Part shown: positions 32,990-39,480 of the stretch, piece by piece
Numbering within the stretch: the stretch's first letter is position 1
Layout: each line of letters opens with the position of its first letter
Assembly (NCBI GenBank): GCA_029821635.1
Contig: JALGSW010000015.1
Span: forward strand, 1 to 39,480
From: Candidatus Zipacnadia bacterium
GTDB lineage: Bacteria > Armatimonadota > Zipacnadia > Zipacnadales > UBA5352
Reading direction: 5' to 3'
Length of the DNA stretch: 39,480 nucleotides
Notes under the pieces: model-generated
Told to the model about the DNA's origin: nothing
The model's input: only the letters and a program-made list of their open reading frames with translations
Database searches by the model: none
Translations under genes and position numbers: made by a program

Positions 32990-34456
32990 CTACGCTCCTT
33001 CACGGCAGATCAGCGCACAGCTCTCCACGTACCGCCCGAACACGTCCTCGTACGCGCTCGCCAGCTCCGGGTTGGGCTCGAAGCGCTGCGCGGGCGCGTA
33101 CCACGCATCCGCCGCCTCAGTCAGCGACCCGAACTGCCCCGTCGCTGTCGCGGCCATCATCGCCGCGCCCAGCGACGCAGCCTCCGTGCACGCGGGGCGC
33201 TCCACGGGCGTCTGAAGCACGTCCGCCTTCATCTGCAGCCACGCATCCGAGCGCGCCGCGCCGCCCAGCGACCGCACGCTCTCGACGCCAAGCCCGTGCT
33301 CGCCGAACGGCTCCAGCAGCTCGCGCAGCAGGCAGGCGCAGCTCTCCATGATCGCCCGCGCGATCTCCGCCCGACCGTGCCCGAGCGTCAGTCCGAGGAT
33401 CGCCCCGCGCGCGTCGGGGGCGTTGGGCCTGCCTGAGAAGTGCGGCAGCACGGTCAGTCCGTTGCAGCCCGGCGGCACCTCGCCCACGCCCGCGAGCAAC
33501 TCGTCCCAGCCACCCGCACCGCACAGGTCGCGGAACCACGTCAGCACGATCGCCGAGACCGAGGCGTAAGGCATCGCATACCAACGATCGGGCACCGCGT
33601 GGCGGCCGACGAAGAAGCGCGTGTCATCGAGCCGCGCGGGAGTCGTGGCCACTACTGCAAGCGCCGTGCCCGTGGTCTCGCTGACCACGCCACTGCGCAC
33701 GTTCCCCGCGCCGATGGCGCCCGCGAGCTGGTCGTTGCAGCCGGTGCATACGCGCACACCCGGCCGCAGTCCCAGCGCCTCCGAAGCCTGCGTGTTCAGC
33801 TCGCCAACGACCGTCCCCGGCGCGTGGATCGGCGGGAGCTGCGCCTGGCTGATCCCGGCGGCGTGCAGCACCTCCGGCGACCACGTTCCGCTGCCCACGT
33901 CCAGCAGCCCGCCCATCTGCGCGATGTTGAAGTCGGTCGCGAACTCGCCCGTCAGCCGGAAGATCAGGTAGTCGGGCAGGCACAGGAACTTCGCCGGGCG
34001 ATGCGCCCGCGGCTCATGCTCGGCCAGCCAGCCGATCTTGAACGCCGTCAGCTCATGCGGCACCCACGGGTAGCCGGTGATCTCGCGATAGCGCTCCTCA
34101 GTGAGCCACTCTCGCTGCCAGCGTTCGGCCACCTCCCGCGCGCGACCGTCGAGCCAGACGATCACCGGCGTGAGCGGCTCGCCGGCCTCGTCGAGCGCGA
34201 GGAAGCTTTCGCCCTGGGAGCTCAGGCCGATCGCGCCGACGGCGTCGCCCGGAAAGTCCGCCTCGGCGAGCACCGTCCTGGCGCCCGCGACCGCCGCCTG
34301 CCAGTAGACATCGGGCGCCTCTTCCATCCACCCCGGCCGCGGGGCATCCGGAGTGTACTCCACCTCCGCGAGCGCGAGCACAGCGCCATCCCCGCCGATG
34401 AGCGCGGTCTTAAGCGCGGTCGTCCCGATGTCGAAGGTCAGATACGCCACCTGCAT
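32990..34456 (-). CDS. FGGY-family carbohydrate kinase (xylulokinase-like)
   Basis: A 488-residue sugar kinase. The phosphate-binding Asp motif TFDIGTTALKTALIG begins at residue 7 (D9), the catalytic-domain Asp lies in GCNDQLAGAIGAGN, and the C-terminal family signature region reads SVRSLGGAARSDAWLQM. Classical xylulokinases read GQMHG near residue 78; here the segment is LSSQGESFLALD, so the exact sugar is uncertain. Xylulose, ribulose or a gluconate-like sugar are options. The D-lyxose-isomerase-like cupin nearby makes D-xylulose attractive. The ATG at 34456 has GAGGTG directly upstream. The creatininase gene follows four bases after it. Confidence 0.88.
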   Translation of the reverse strand: MQVAYLTFDIGTTALKTALIGGDGAVLALAEVEYTPDAPRPGWMEEAPDVYWQAAVAGARTVLAEADFPGDAVGAIGLSSQGESFLALDEAGEPLTPVIVWLDGRAREVAERWQREWLTEERYREITGYPWVPHELTAFKIGWLAEHEPRAHRPAKFLCLPDYLIFRLTGEFATDFNIAQMGGLLDVGSGTWSPEVLHAAGISQAQLPPIHAPGTVVGELNTQASEALGLRPGVRVCTGCNDQLAGAIGAGNVRSGVVSETTGTALAVVATTPARLDDTRFFVGRHAVPDRWYAMPYASVSAIVLTWFRDLCGAGGWDELLAGVGEVPPGCNGLTVLPHFSGRPNAPDARGAILGLTLGHGRAEIARAIMESCACLLRELLEPFGEHGLGVESVRSLGGAARSDAWLQMKADVLQTPVERPACTEAASLGAAMMAATATGQFGSLTEAADAWYAPAQRFEPNPELASAYEDVFGRYVESCALICREGA

Positions 34457-34487
34457 CACCTCAACGCAGAGCCTGTAAGCCGTTCCT

Positions 34488-34553
34488 CCCCCCTCGTCCC
34501 GCCCGCGCATGTCGTCTATGCGCCAGGGAGAGGGGGGACCGAGGGGGGTGAGG
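34488..34553. repeat. Composite hairpin element, copy 2
   Basis: CCCCCCTCGTCCC (34488-34500, one-base bulge) pairs with GGGAGAGGGGGG (34526-34537). The inner stem GCGCAT/ATGCGC encloses the loop GTCGTCT (34511-34517). The tail ends GGTGAGG as in copy 1. It lies in the 106-base gap between the aminotransferase and kinase genes. Compared with copy 1, the inner stem changed T-A to G-C on both sides, keeping the pairing. Confidence 0.75.
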
Positions 34554-34562
34554 CCGCCTCGC

Positions 34563-35930
34563 TCACGCGTAGCCCAGCTCCTCCTCGACCTCGCCGATCG
34601 CTTCGTCGATGATCGCGAGGCCCTTCGCAGCGACCTCCTGGTCCATCACGATCGGCGGCGACATGCGCAGGATGTGCCACGCCGGCACCCACGCCACGCC
34701 TCGCTCAAACGCGCGCTGATAGACGAGCTTCCCGGCCTCCTCGAACGGCTCGCGCGTCTCGCGGTCCTTCACGAGCTCCAGGCCCAGCAGGCAGCCGATG
34801 CCACGCACATCGCCGACGATGCTGTGCCGGTCGCGGATCGCGCGCATCTCCGCCAGCATGAACTCCCCAAGCTCCAGCGCGTGCGCAAGGAGGCCCTCCT
34901 CCTCCATCGCCTCGATGCTCGCCAGCGCCGCCGCGCAGGCCATCGGGTTGCCCCCGTAGCTGGTAGACGCCGAGATGCTGGCGATCGATTCCTTGTACCT
35001 GTCCGAGACCATCATCGCGGTGACCGGGAAGCCGTTGCCGAAGCCCTTGCCCACCGTCACCACGTCCGGCGCGGTGTCCCAGTGCTCCATGCAGAAGTAC
35101 GTGCCGGTGCGGCCCATGCTCGTGAGGACCTCATCGGCCATCAGCAGAATCCCGCGCTCGTCACAGAAGGCGCGCAGCTTCGGGAAGAAGTCATCCGGCG
35201 GCACGATCGAGCCCGCCCAGCCCTGGATCGGCTCCAGCACGAAGGCCGCGACCTGCCCGGTCGTGGCGTTGTCGATGAACTGCGCGTAGAAGTCGATGTA
35301 CGCGTCGGTGTCGATCTCCCCGTCGGGCCTGGTGAACATGGGCCGGTAGGGGTTGGGCCGCGGTACGAGGTAGAAGCCCTGCGAGCGCCCCGGCCCGTTC
35401 GCCTCGTTCATGCGCCCGAGGCTCACCGCGTGGCCGCTCTTGCCGTGGAAGTCCATGAAGCACGAGATGAACTCGTGGTTGCCGGTCGCGGCCCTGCAGA
35501 CGCGCAGACCCGCCTCGACGGCCGTAGTGCCGCTGTCGTAGAGCTGGATGCCGCGCAGGTCCCACGGCTGGACCTCGGCCATCTTCTCCAGCAGCTCGAC
35601 CTTCACGGGCGTGTTGAAGTCGTGGCAGTTCATCAGCGTGCGGGCGGCGTCGGCCACGGCCTCGGAGACCTTCGGGTGGCAGTGCCCGAGCGTGGTGACG
35701 TAGATCCCGCTGGAAAAGTCGATGTAGCGGTTGCCATCCACGTCCGTCAGCGTCACGCCGTGGCCGCTCTCGAAGGCAACCGGGAAGAGCTTCACCTGGC
35801 TGGAGTAGCCGATCATGTGTGCGGCGCCACGCTCGTGGAGGTCCGTCGAGCGCGGGCCGGGAATCTCCGTGACGATCTTGGGCACGCTGTCCGGGTCGAT
35901 CTTCGCCCAGTAGTTCGCGGGCAGGCTCAT
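34563..35930 (-). CDS. Class III PLP-dependent aminotransferase
   Basis: A 455-residue fold-type I enzyme of the ornithine/GABA/taurine aminotransferase class. PLP features are D266 in LLMADEVLTSMGRTG, Lys295 in TVGKGFGNGFP (Schiff base) and SGTTAVEAGLRVCRAATG (133 onward) for the phosphate cup. The C-terminal small domain ends IIDEAIGEVEEELG. The class moves a terminal amine from an omega-amino acid or amino alcohol to a keto acid; the donor cannot be read here. The ATG at 35930 has AAGGAG nine bases upstream. It is divergent from the cupin gene. Confidence 0.92.
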   Translation of the reverse strand: MSLPANYWAKIDPDSVPKIVTEIPGPRSTDLHERGAAHMIGYSSQVKLFPVAFESGHGVTLTDVDGNRYIDFSSGIYVTTLGHCHPKVSEAVADAARTLMNCHDFNTPVKVELLEKMAEVQPWDLRGIQLYDSGTTAVEAGLRVCRAATGNHEFISCFMDFHGKSGHAVSLGRMNEANGPGRSQGFYLVPRPNPYRPMFTRPDGEIDTDAYIDFYAQFIDNATTGQVAAFVLEPIQGWAGSIVPPDDFFPKLRAFCDERGILLMADEVLTSMGRTGTYFCMEHWDTAPDVVTVGKGFGNGFPVTAMMVSDRYKESIASISASTSYGGNPMACAAALASIEAMEEEGLLAHALELGEFMLAEMRAIRDRHSIVGDVRGIGCLLGLELVKDRETREPFEEAGKLVYQRAFERGVAWVPAWHILRMSPPIVMDQEVAAKGLAIIDEAIGEVEEELGYA

Positions 35931-36040
35931 AGGTGAGCACTCCTTGCATCTGCGCAGAGGTCGGCGGGAGTCAGGCACTTGGGTCACGCGGGTATTCGCC
36001 CGCAAACCGGCAAGGGCCTCCGTCTGATGAGGTGACAGCA

Positions 36041-36514
36041 GTGGGCAAGCACGATGCGGTCATGATCCACGGTCAGGAGCGCGAGCAGGCGCTGCGCGAG
36101 ATCCGCGCGCAGATCGAGCACTGGGGCCTGACGCTCCCGGACGTCGAGCCGCTACCGCTCGACTTCGGCCTCGGCGACTTCCGCACCATCGGTGAGACCG
36201 AGTGGTGGATCGCCAACGAGACCGAGGCGGGCTACTGCGGCAAGTTCCTCTTCGTCTTCGACGGCCAGACCTGCCCGTGGCACGAGCACCGCGTGAAGCA
36301 CGAGACCTTCTTCGTCGTGAAGGGCGCCATCGCGATGCGCACCGCCGAGGGGATGGTCACGCTGAGCCAGGGCGACACGCTCGTCATGCCGCCGGGCAGC
36401 CCGCACGAATTCACCGGCATCGGGCCCGCACTCGTGCTGGAGGCCTCGATGCCCTCGATCGTCGGCGACAGCTTCTTCGGGGACAAGCGCATCGGCGGCG
36501 GTGGCATCATCTGA
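36041..36514 (+). CDS. Cupin protein, D-lyxose isomerase family (likely)
   Basis: A 157-residue single-domain cupin. The opening LPLDFGLGDFRTIGETEWW and the first motif YCGKFLFVFDGQTCPWHEH resemble the D-lyxose ketol-isomerase family (PF07385), which has about 165 residues and interconverts D-lyxose and D-xylulose with Mn2+. The four metal ligands are present: H81, H83, E88 and H122 (VMPPGSPHEF). The GTG at 36041 has GAGGTG upstream. An in-frame ATG at 35933 would add 36 unconvincing residues that overlap the promoter region of the aminotransferase. Family assignment is from recognised motifs only. Closely related cupins with other roles cannot be excluded. Confidence 0.7.
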   Translation: MGKHDAVMIHGQEREQALREIRAQIEHWGLTLPDVEPLPLDFGLGDFRTIGETEWWIANETEAGYCGKFLFVFDGQTCPWHEHRVKHETFFVVKGAIAMRTAEGMVTLSQGDTLVMPPGSPHEFTGIGPALVLEASMPSIVGDSFFGDKRIGGGGII

Positions 36515-36524
36515 CACGATGAGA

Positions 36525-36547
36525 GCCGCGAGGTGATCCCTCGCGGC
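36525..36547. terminator. Hairpin between convergent genes
   Basis: GCCGCGAGG (36525-36533), loop TGATC, CCTCGCGGC (36539-36547) form a perfect 9-bp stem starting eleven bases after the cupin stop. It lies between convergent genes and probably ends transcription from the plus strand. No T-tract follows. No gene is seen between 36515 and 36629. Confidence 0.5.
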
Positions 36548-36629
36548 CCTCCGTGTGCTCTGATGCCGGTCCATGCTACACCTGCGGAGCGCCCTGACCG
36601 GGCCCGCGCCGCTGACCGTTCCCGCCGTG

Positions 36630-37373
36630 CTACATCCGCTGCTGCGCGGCCGCCTGCGTCTCCTCCTGCGTCACCTGCCCGTCGCCGTCCGCGTCGATCT
36701 TCGCGAACGCCTCATCCGGGCCGCCGAACTCGTCCTGCGAGATCGTCCCGCTGCCGTCGGCGTCATGGTGCTCGAGCATCCGCTGCCAGCGCGCCGCAGG
36801 GTCCTTGCCCTCGCCGTCACCGCGCCGTGCGGGTATCGAGGCGGCCTCCTCCTGCGTGATCTGCCCGTCGCCGTCCGCGTCTGTCTTCGCGAAGGCCTCG
36901 TCCGGGTCCTCGAACTCGTCCAGCGAGATCGTCCCGCTGCCGTCGGCGTCATGGTACTGGAGCATCCGCTGCCAGCGCGCCGCAGGATCGACCGGGCCCT
37001 GGCCCTGGCCGTCACCGCGCCGTGCGGGTATCGCGGCTGCTTCCTCCTGCGTGATCTGCCCGTTGCCGTCCGCGTCTATCTTCGCGAACGCCTCTTCCGG
37101 GCCGTCGAACTCGTCCTGCGAGATCGTCCCGCTGCCGTCGGCGTCATGGTGCTCGAGCATATGCTGCCAGCGGGCCGCCGGGTCGACCTGGCCCAAGCCC
37201 TGGCCCTGACCCTGGCCCAAGCCCTGGCCCTGACCCTGGCCCTGACCCTGGCCCTGGCCTACGTGCTGCTCGTGCTGTCCCTGCTGCGCGCCCGGAGCGG
37301 TGCATCCTGCCACCAGTGTCCCGAGCACCAGCGCCAGCACCGCAATGACCGTCACCATCTTGCTTGTCCGCAT
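36630..37373 (-). CDS. Calcium-binding EF-hand lipoprotein
   Basis: A 247-residue protein. The N-terminus is a lipoprotein signal, with hydrophobic MVTVIAVLALVLGTL and lipobox VAGC giving lipidated Cys24. A Gly-Gln repeat linker (about 39-62) follows. The mature part is three near-identical units of about 60 residues, each with a pair of canonical 12-residue EF-hand loops of the type DADGSGTISQDE and DADGNGQITQEE (starting about 77, 100, 142, 165, 204, 227). All six loops keep the Asp/Glu ligands, so it should bind calcium outside the cytoplasm. The ATG at 37373 has GGAGGAG eight bases upstream. The repeated units point to recent internal duplication. Confidence 0.9.
   Translation of the reverse strand: MRTSKMVTVIAVLALVLGTLVAGCTAPGAQQGQHEQHVGQGQGQGQGQGQGLGQGQGQGLGQVDPAARWQHMLEHHDADGSGTISQDEFDGPEEAFAKIDADGNGQITQEEAAAIPARRGDGQGQGPVDPAARWQRMLQYHDADGSGTISLDEFEDPDEAFAKTDADGDGQITQEEAASIPARRGDGEGKDPAARWQRMLEHHDADGSGTISQDEFGGPDEAFAKIDADGDGQVTQEETQAAAQQRM
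36655..37190. repeat. Three tandem internal duplications in the EF-hand gene
   Basis: Near-identical blocks of about 185-195 bases start near 36660, 36845 and 37040 (each opening TCCTCCTGCGT) and encode the three EF-hand pairs. High DNA identity suggests recent duplication or gene conversion. Confidence 0.8.
37188..37260. repeat. Hexamer tandem repeat encoding Gly-Gln linker
   Basis: About twelve copies of a six-base unit (CCTGGC/CCTGAC with CCCAAG variants) run in frame through the EF-hand lipoprotein. Slippage by whole units would lengthen or shorten the linker without a frameshift. Confidence 0.8.
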
Positions 37374-37474
37374 CTGTGCCACTCCTCCGGTTCCCTAAGT
37401 TGGTTGCTTCGGGGATGGAGACGCGATGCGGCGCGTGCTGATTCCGTCGATCTTGCCGGAGCTATCTCAGGGCC

Positions 37475-38986
37475 TCACTCCGCGACCGGCTTCGGGTCCA
37501 CGTCGCCTGGCGTGATCCAGCCCGCCGGTTCGAGTTCGCCCGCCATGAACCGCTCGTGGTAGTTCCGCCGGGCGCCCTGCGGGTCGTACACCGGGTTCTC
37601 ATCGAGGTTAGGGCCGCCGGTCAGGCGCGGATCGCCCTGCTCGGTCAGCTCGCGGTCAAGCTGCTCGCGCAACTCGGACTTGATCGCGGCGTGCTCCGGA
37701 TCGTCCGCGAGGTTCGTGAGGCAGTCGGGGTCGCTGGAGATGTCGTACAGCTCCTCCCCGGGCCTCATGCCGAAGCAGCAGCGCCAGTACTCCATCACGC
37801 CGTGCTCGCGCCGGAGGTTGATGATCTCCGTCTTCGTCGGGCTACCGTCGCAGTTCATGTAGCCGGTCTCGGGGTTGCCCACGGGCCAGCGATCCGGCTC
37901 GAAGTTGCGCAGGTAGAGGTAGTTGCACTTGAAGATACCGCGGATCGGGTAGCCCACATCACCCGGCCGCCCGAGGTCGTGGCGCTCCTTGCCGATCAGC
38001 ACGCGATCTCGCTCGGGGTTGACCTGCCCCTCGGCCTCCGAGCCGAAGATGTCCGTGAGGCTCCGGCCGGTGATCGGCGCCATCCCGGAGTTCTCCTCGG
38101 CGACGCCCGCGACCTCGAGGAAGGTCGGCGCGAAGTCGATGAAGCTCACCATGTCCGCGACGCTCCGGCCGGGGTTGCGGATGCCGTCCGCCCACATCGC
38201 CGCCAACGGCAGGTGGTTGGAGCGGTAATATTCCTGCCCCTTGCAGCGCGGGAAGGGCATGCCGTTGTCCGAGCTGACCACGACGAGAGTGTTCTCCAGC
38301 TCGCCGCGCGCCTCCAGCATGTCCAGCATGCGCCCGAGGTGCCGGTCGAAGGTCTCGACTTCGAAGGCGTAGTCAAGCAGGTCGGTGCGGACGACCTCGG
38401 TGTCGGGCCAGATCTCGTAGACCTCATCGACCTCTTCTGTGCTGCGCCCGTTCTTCTCGATCCCCGAGCGCCACTCGTACTTGCGGTGCGGCTCGGTGCA
38501 GCCGTACCAGAAGCAGAAGGGCCTCTGTTCGGGGTTGCCATTGAGGAAGTCTTCGAAGTTCGCCGCGTAGTCCGTGCGGTTCATCCACTGCGTCGGTGGC
38601 TCGTACTTGCGCTCGTTGTAGGCCGGCCCGGTCAGCTCGCGCGGCTTGCCGTCCACGATGCCCGGATCGCCCGGCGCCCAGCCCTTCGCGGTGTGCCCGG
38701 TGTGGTAGCCGTGCTCGGCCAGCGCCTCGAAGACCGTCCGGAACTCCGCCGGGAAGAAGCACTGATGGTTCGCGGCGTCCTTGAGCTGCCACGAGTTGCG
38801 GCCGGTGATGATCGACGCGCGCGACGGCGCACACTTGGAGTTGCACGTGTAGGCGTCGGTGAACAGCACTCCCTGCCCGGCCACGTGGTCGAAGGCGGGC
38901 GTGGAGATCCACGGGCAGCCGTAGGCGCCGAAGTGCATGCCCGCGTCGTCGGCAAGCGCGAAGAGGATGTTCGGTCGATCGCTCAT
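37475..38986 (-). CDS. Sulfatase with Cys at the formylglycine position
   Basis: A 503-residue S1-type sulfatase. MSDRPNILFALADDAGMHFG gives the N-terminal metal Asp pair, and NSKCAPSRASIITG is the exact CxPSR signature with Cys52 as formylglycine precursor. SSDNGMPFPRCKG supplies the distal metal site. This form is matured by FGE or by anSME. No signal peptide is visible from the ATG at 38986. The Shine-Dalgarno (GGGAG at about -17) is weak and distant, so the start is the least certain part. It lies 37 bases after the secretin gene. The substrate sulfate ester is unknown. Confidence 0.9.
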   Translation of the reverse strand: MSDRPNILFALADDAGMHFGAYGCPWISTPAFDHVAGQGVLFTDAYTCNSKCAPSRASIITGRNSWQLKDAANHQCFFPAEFRTVFEALAEHGYHTGHTAKGWAPGDPGIVDGKPRELTGPAYNERKYEPPTQWMNRTDYAANFEDFLNGNPEQRPFCFWYGCTEPHRKYEWRSGIEKNGRSTEEVDEVYEIWPDTEVVRTDLLDYAFEVETFDRHLGRMLDMLEARGELENTLVVVSSDNGMPFPRCKGQEYYRSNHLPLAAMWADGIRNPGRSVADMVSFIDFAPTFLEVAGVAEENSGMAPITGRSLTDIFGSEAEGQVNPERDRVLIGKERHDLGRPGDVGYPIRGIFKCNYLYLRNFEPDRWPVGNPETGYMNCDGSPTKTEIINLRREHGVMEYWRCCFGMRPGEELYDISSDPDCLTNLADDPEHAAIKSELREQLDRELTEQGDPRLTGGPNLDENPVYDPQGARRNYHERFMAGELEPAGWITPGDVDPKPVAE

Positions 38987-39023
38987 GATGCTGAGATGCT
39001 CCCCTCGGGTAAACGCCCTTCTT

Positions 39024-39480
39024 TTACCGCCACCAGGGCCTGCTGGCCGGTTCGGCCGCGCTCCGGGGCGAGACCTGCTCACGCTGCGGCTCAACGGGCT
39101 GTTCGGTGGCTTCCGTCGCCTCAGGCGCCCCCACAGGCGCCGGACTGGTCACCGCGGACGGGCCGCCGAGCTCCTCGATCGCCTCATCCGCGATCTGCCC
39201 GGCGGTCTCCGGGTCGATGATCCGCGGCGTGAGGAAGAAGACCAGCTCGCTGTCGGTCGAGCGCTTGTTGGACGAGCGGAAGAGATCGCCGATCAGAGGC
39301 AGGTCGCTGAGGATCGGGATGCGCCGCTCGGTGCGCTCCTGCTGGCGCTGCAGCAGTCCGCCGATAATGATCGTCTCACCGTCGCGAGCGCGCACGTTCG
39401 CCTCGGCCCGCCTCGTGCTCAGGCGCGGGATGCCGGTCTCCGGGTCGATGTCTACGATGTTCGAGACCTCGCATTCCATG
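39024..39480 (-). CDS. Secretin of type II/type IV pilus system, C-terminal fragment
   Basis: The 3' end of a gene that continues beyond the right edge. The residues show the secretin pore domain end: RRAEANVRARDGETIIIGGL, then RRIPILSDLPLIGDLFRS, then STDSELVFFLTPRIID. These match GspD/PilQ-type outer-membrane secretins. After the domain comes a Pro/Ala/Glu-rich tail of about 70 residues ending PASRPWWR, longer than usual and perhaps an S-domain or pilotin-binding region. A secretin implies an outer membrane, which fits a diderm phylum. The ATG near the edge is internal, not the start. Confidence 0.88.
   Translation of the reverse strand, partial: MECEVSNIVDIDPETGIPRLSTRRAEANVRARDGETIIIGGLLQRQQERTERRIPILSDLPLIGDLFRSSNKRSTDSELVFFLTPRIIDPETAGQIADEAIEELGGPSAVTSPAPVGAPEATEATEQPVEPQREQVSPRSAAEPASRPWWR

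Noticed and set aside
36655..37260. CRISPR-like or mobile repeat array in the EF-hand gene
   Set aside because: The repeats are in frame, encode EF-hand units and a Gly-Gln linker, and have no unique spacers of constant length.

Overview
The window is a GC-rich (about two thirds G+C by eye) stretch of bacterial chromosome with about 24 genes, most of them on the minus strand. No rRNA, tRNA, CRISPR array, transposase or phage gene was seen. The gene content suggests a heterotroph that breaks down complex polysaccharide and belongs to the Planctomycetota or a phylum with similar gene content (Armatimonadota, Lentisphaerota, Hydrogenedentota). The main pointers are the trio of a DUF1549/DUF1553 protein, a Tat-exported DUF1501 protein and a PPC-domain protein (26728-32072), several sulfatase-superfamily enzymes, GH29 and other secreted glycoside hydrolases, and a secretin. 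The exact phylum cannot be settled from this sequence alone.

Layout. 1-3148: the 3' end of an AAA ATPase, an alpha/beta hydrolase (minus) and a sulfatase-superfamily enzyme with Thr at the catalytic position (plus), separated by short inverted-repeat elements. 3205-6415 (plus): a possible 25-codon ORF, a lone receiver, an OmpR-type regulator and a membrane PAS histidine kinase, forming a three-protein signalling set. 6439-23000 (minus): eight genes with only small gaps or overlaps. In transcription order these are an APC amino-acid permease with two USP domains, a small two-helix membrane protein, a 1228-residue PHP-Cache-PAS-CBS-nucleotidyltransferase fusion, a CBM9-like/TIM-barrel hydrolase, a beta-helix protein, a Ser-type sulfatase, a second secreted TIM-barrel protein and a GH29 alpha-L-fucosidase. 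23159-24331 (plus): a cytoplasmic alpha/alpha-toroid protein behind a good sigma70-like promoter.

24468-35930 (minus): a UROD-fold protein, a tandem RidA/chorismatase-like protein, the PPC/DUF1501/DUF1549-DUF1553 trio, a creatininase-family amidohydrolase, an FGGY kinase and a class III aminotransferase. A D-lyxose-isomerase-like cupin is divergent at 36041-36514. With the FGGY kinase it could form a lyxose-to-xylulose-5-phosphate route. 36630-39480 (minus): a six-EF-hand lipoprotein, a Cys-type sulfatase and the 3' end of a secretin.

The most unusual item is the fusion protein at 16531-20217. It carries a complete PHP metal site and a DUF294 nucleotidyltransferase, both predicted cytoplasmic, on one Cache-sensing membrane protein, and it is linked to a USP-tailed transporter. 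The second is a pair of intergenic hairpins (24403-24464 and 34488-34553) that share a nested stem with a compensatory base-pair change and an identical loop.
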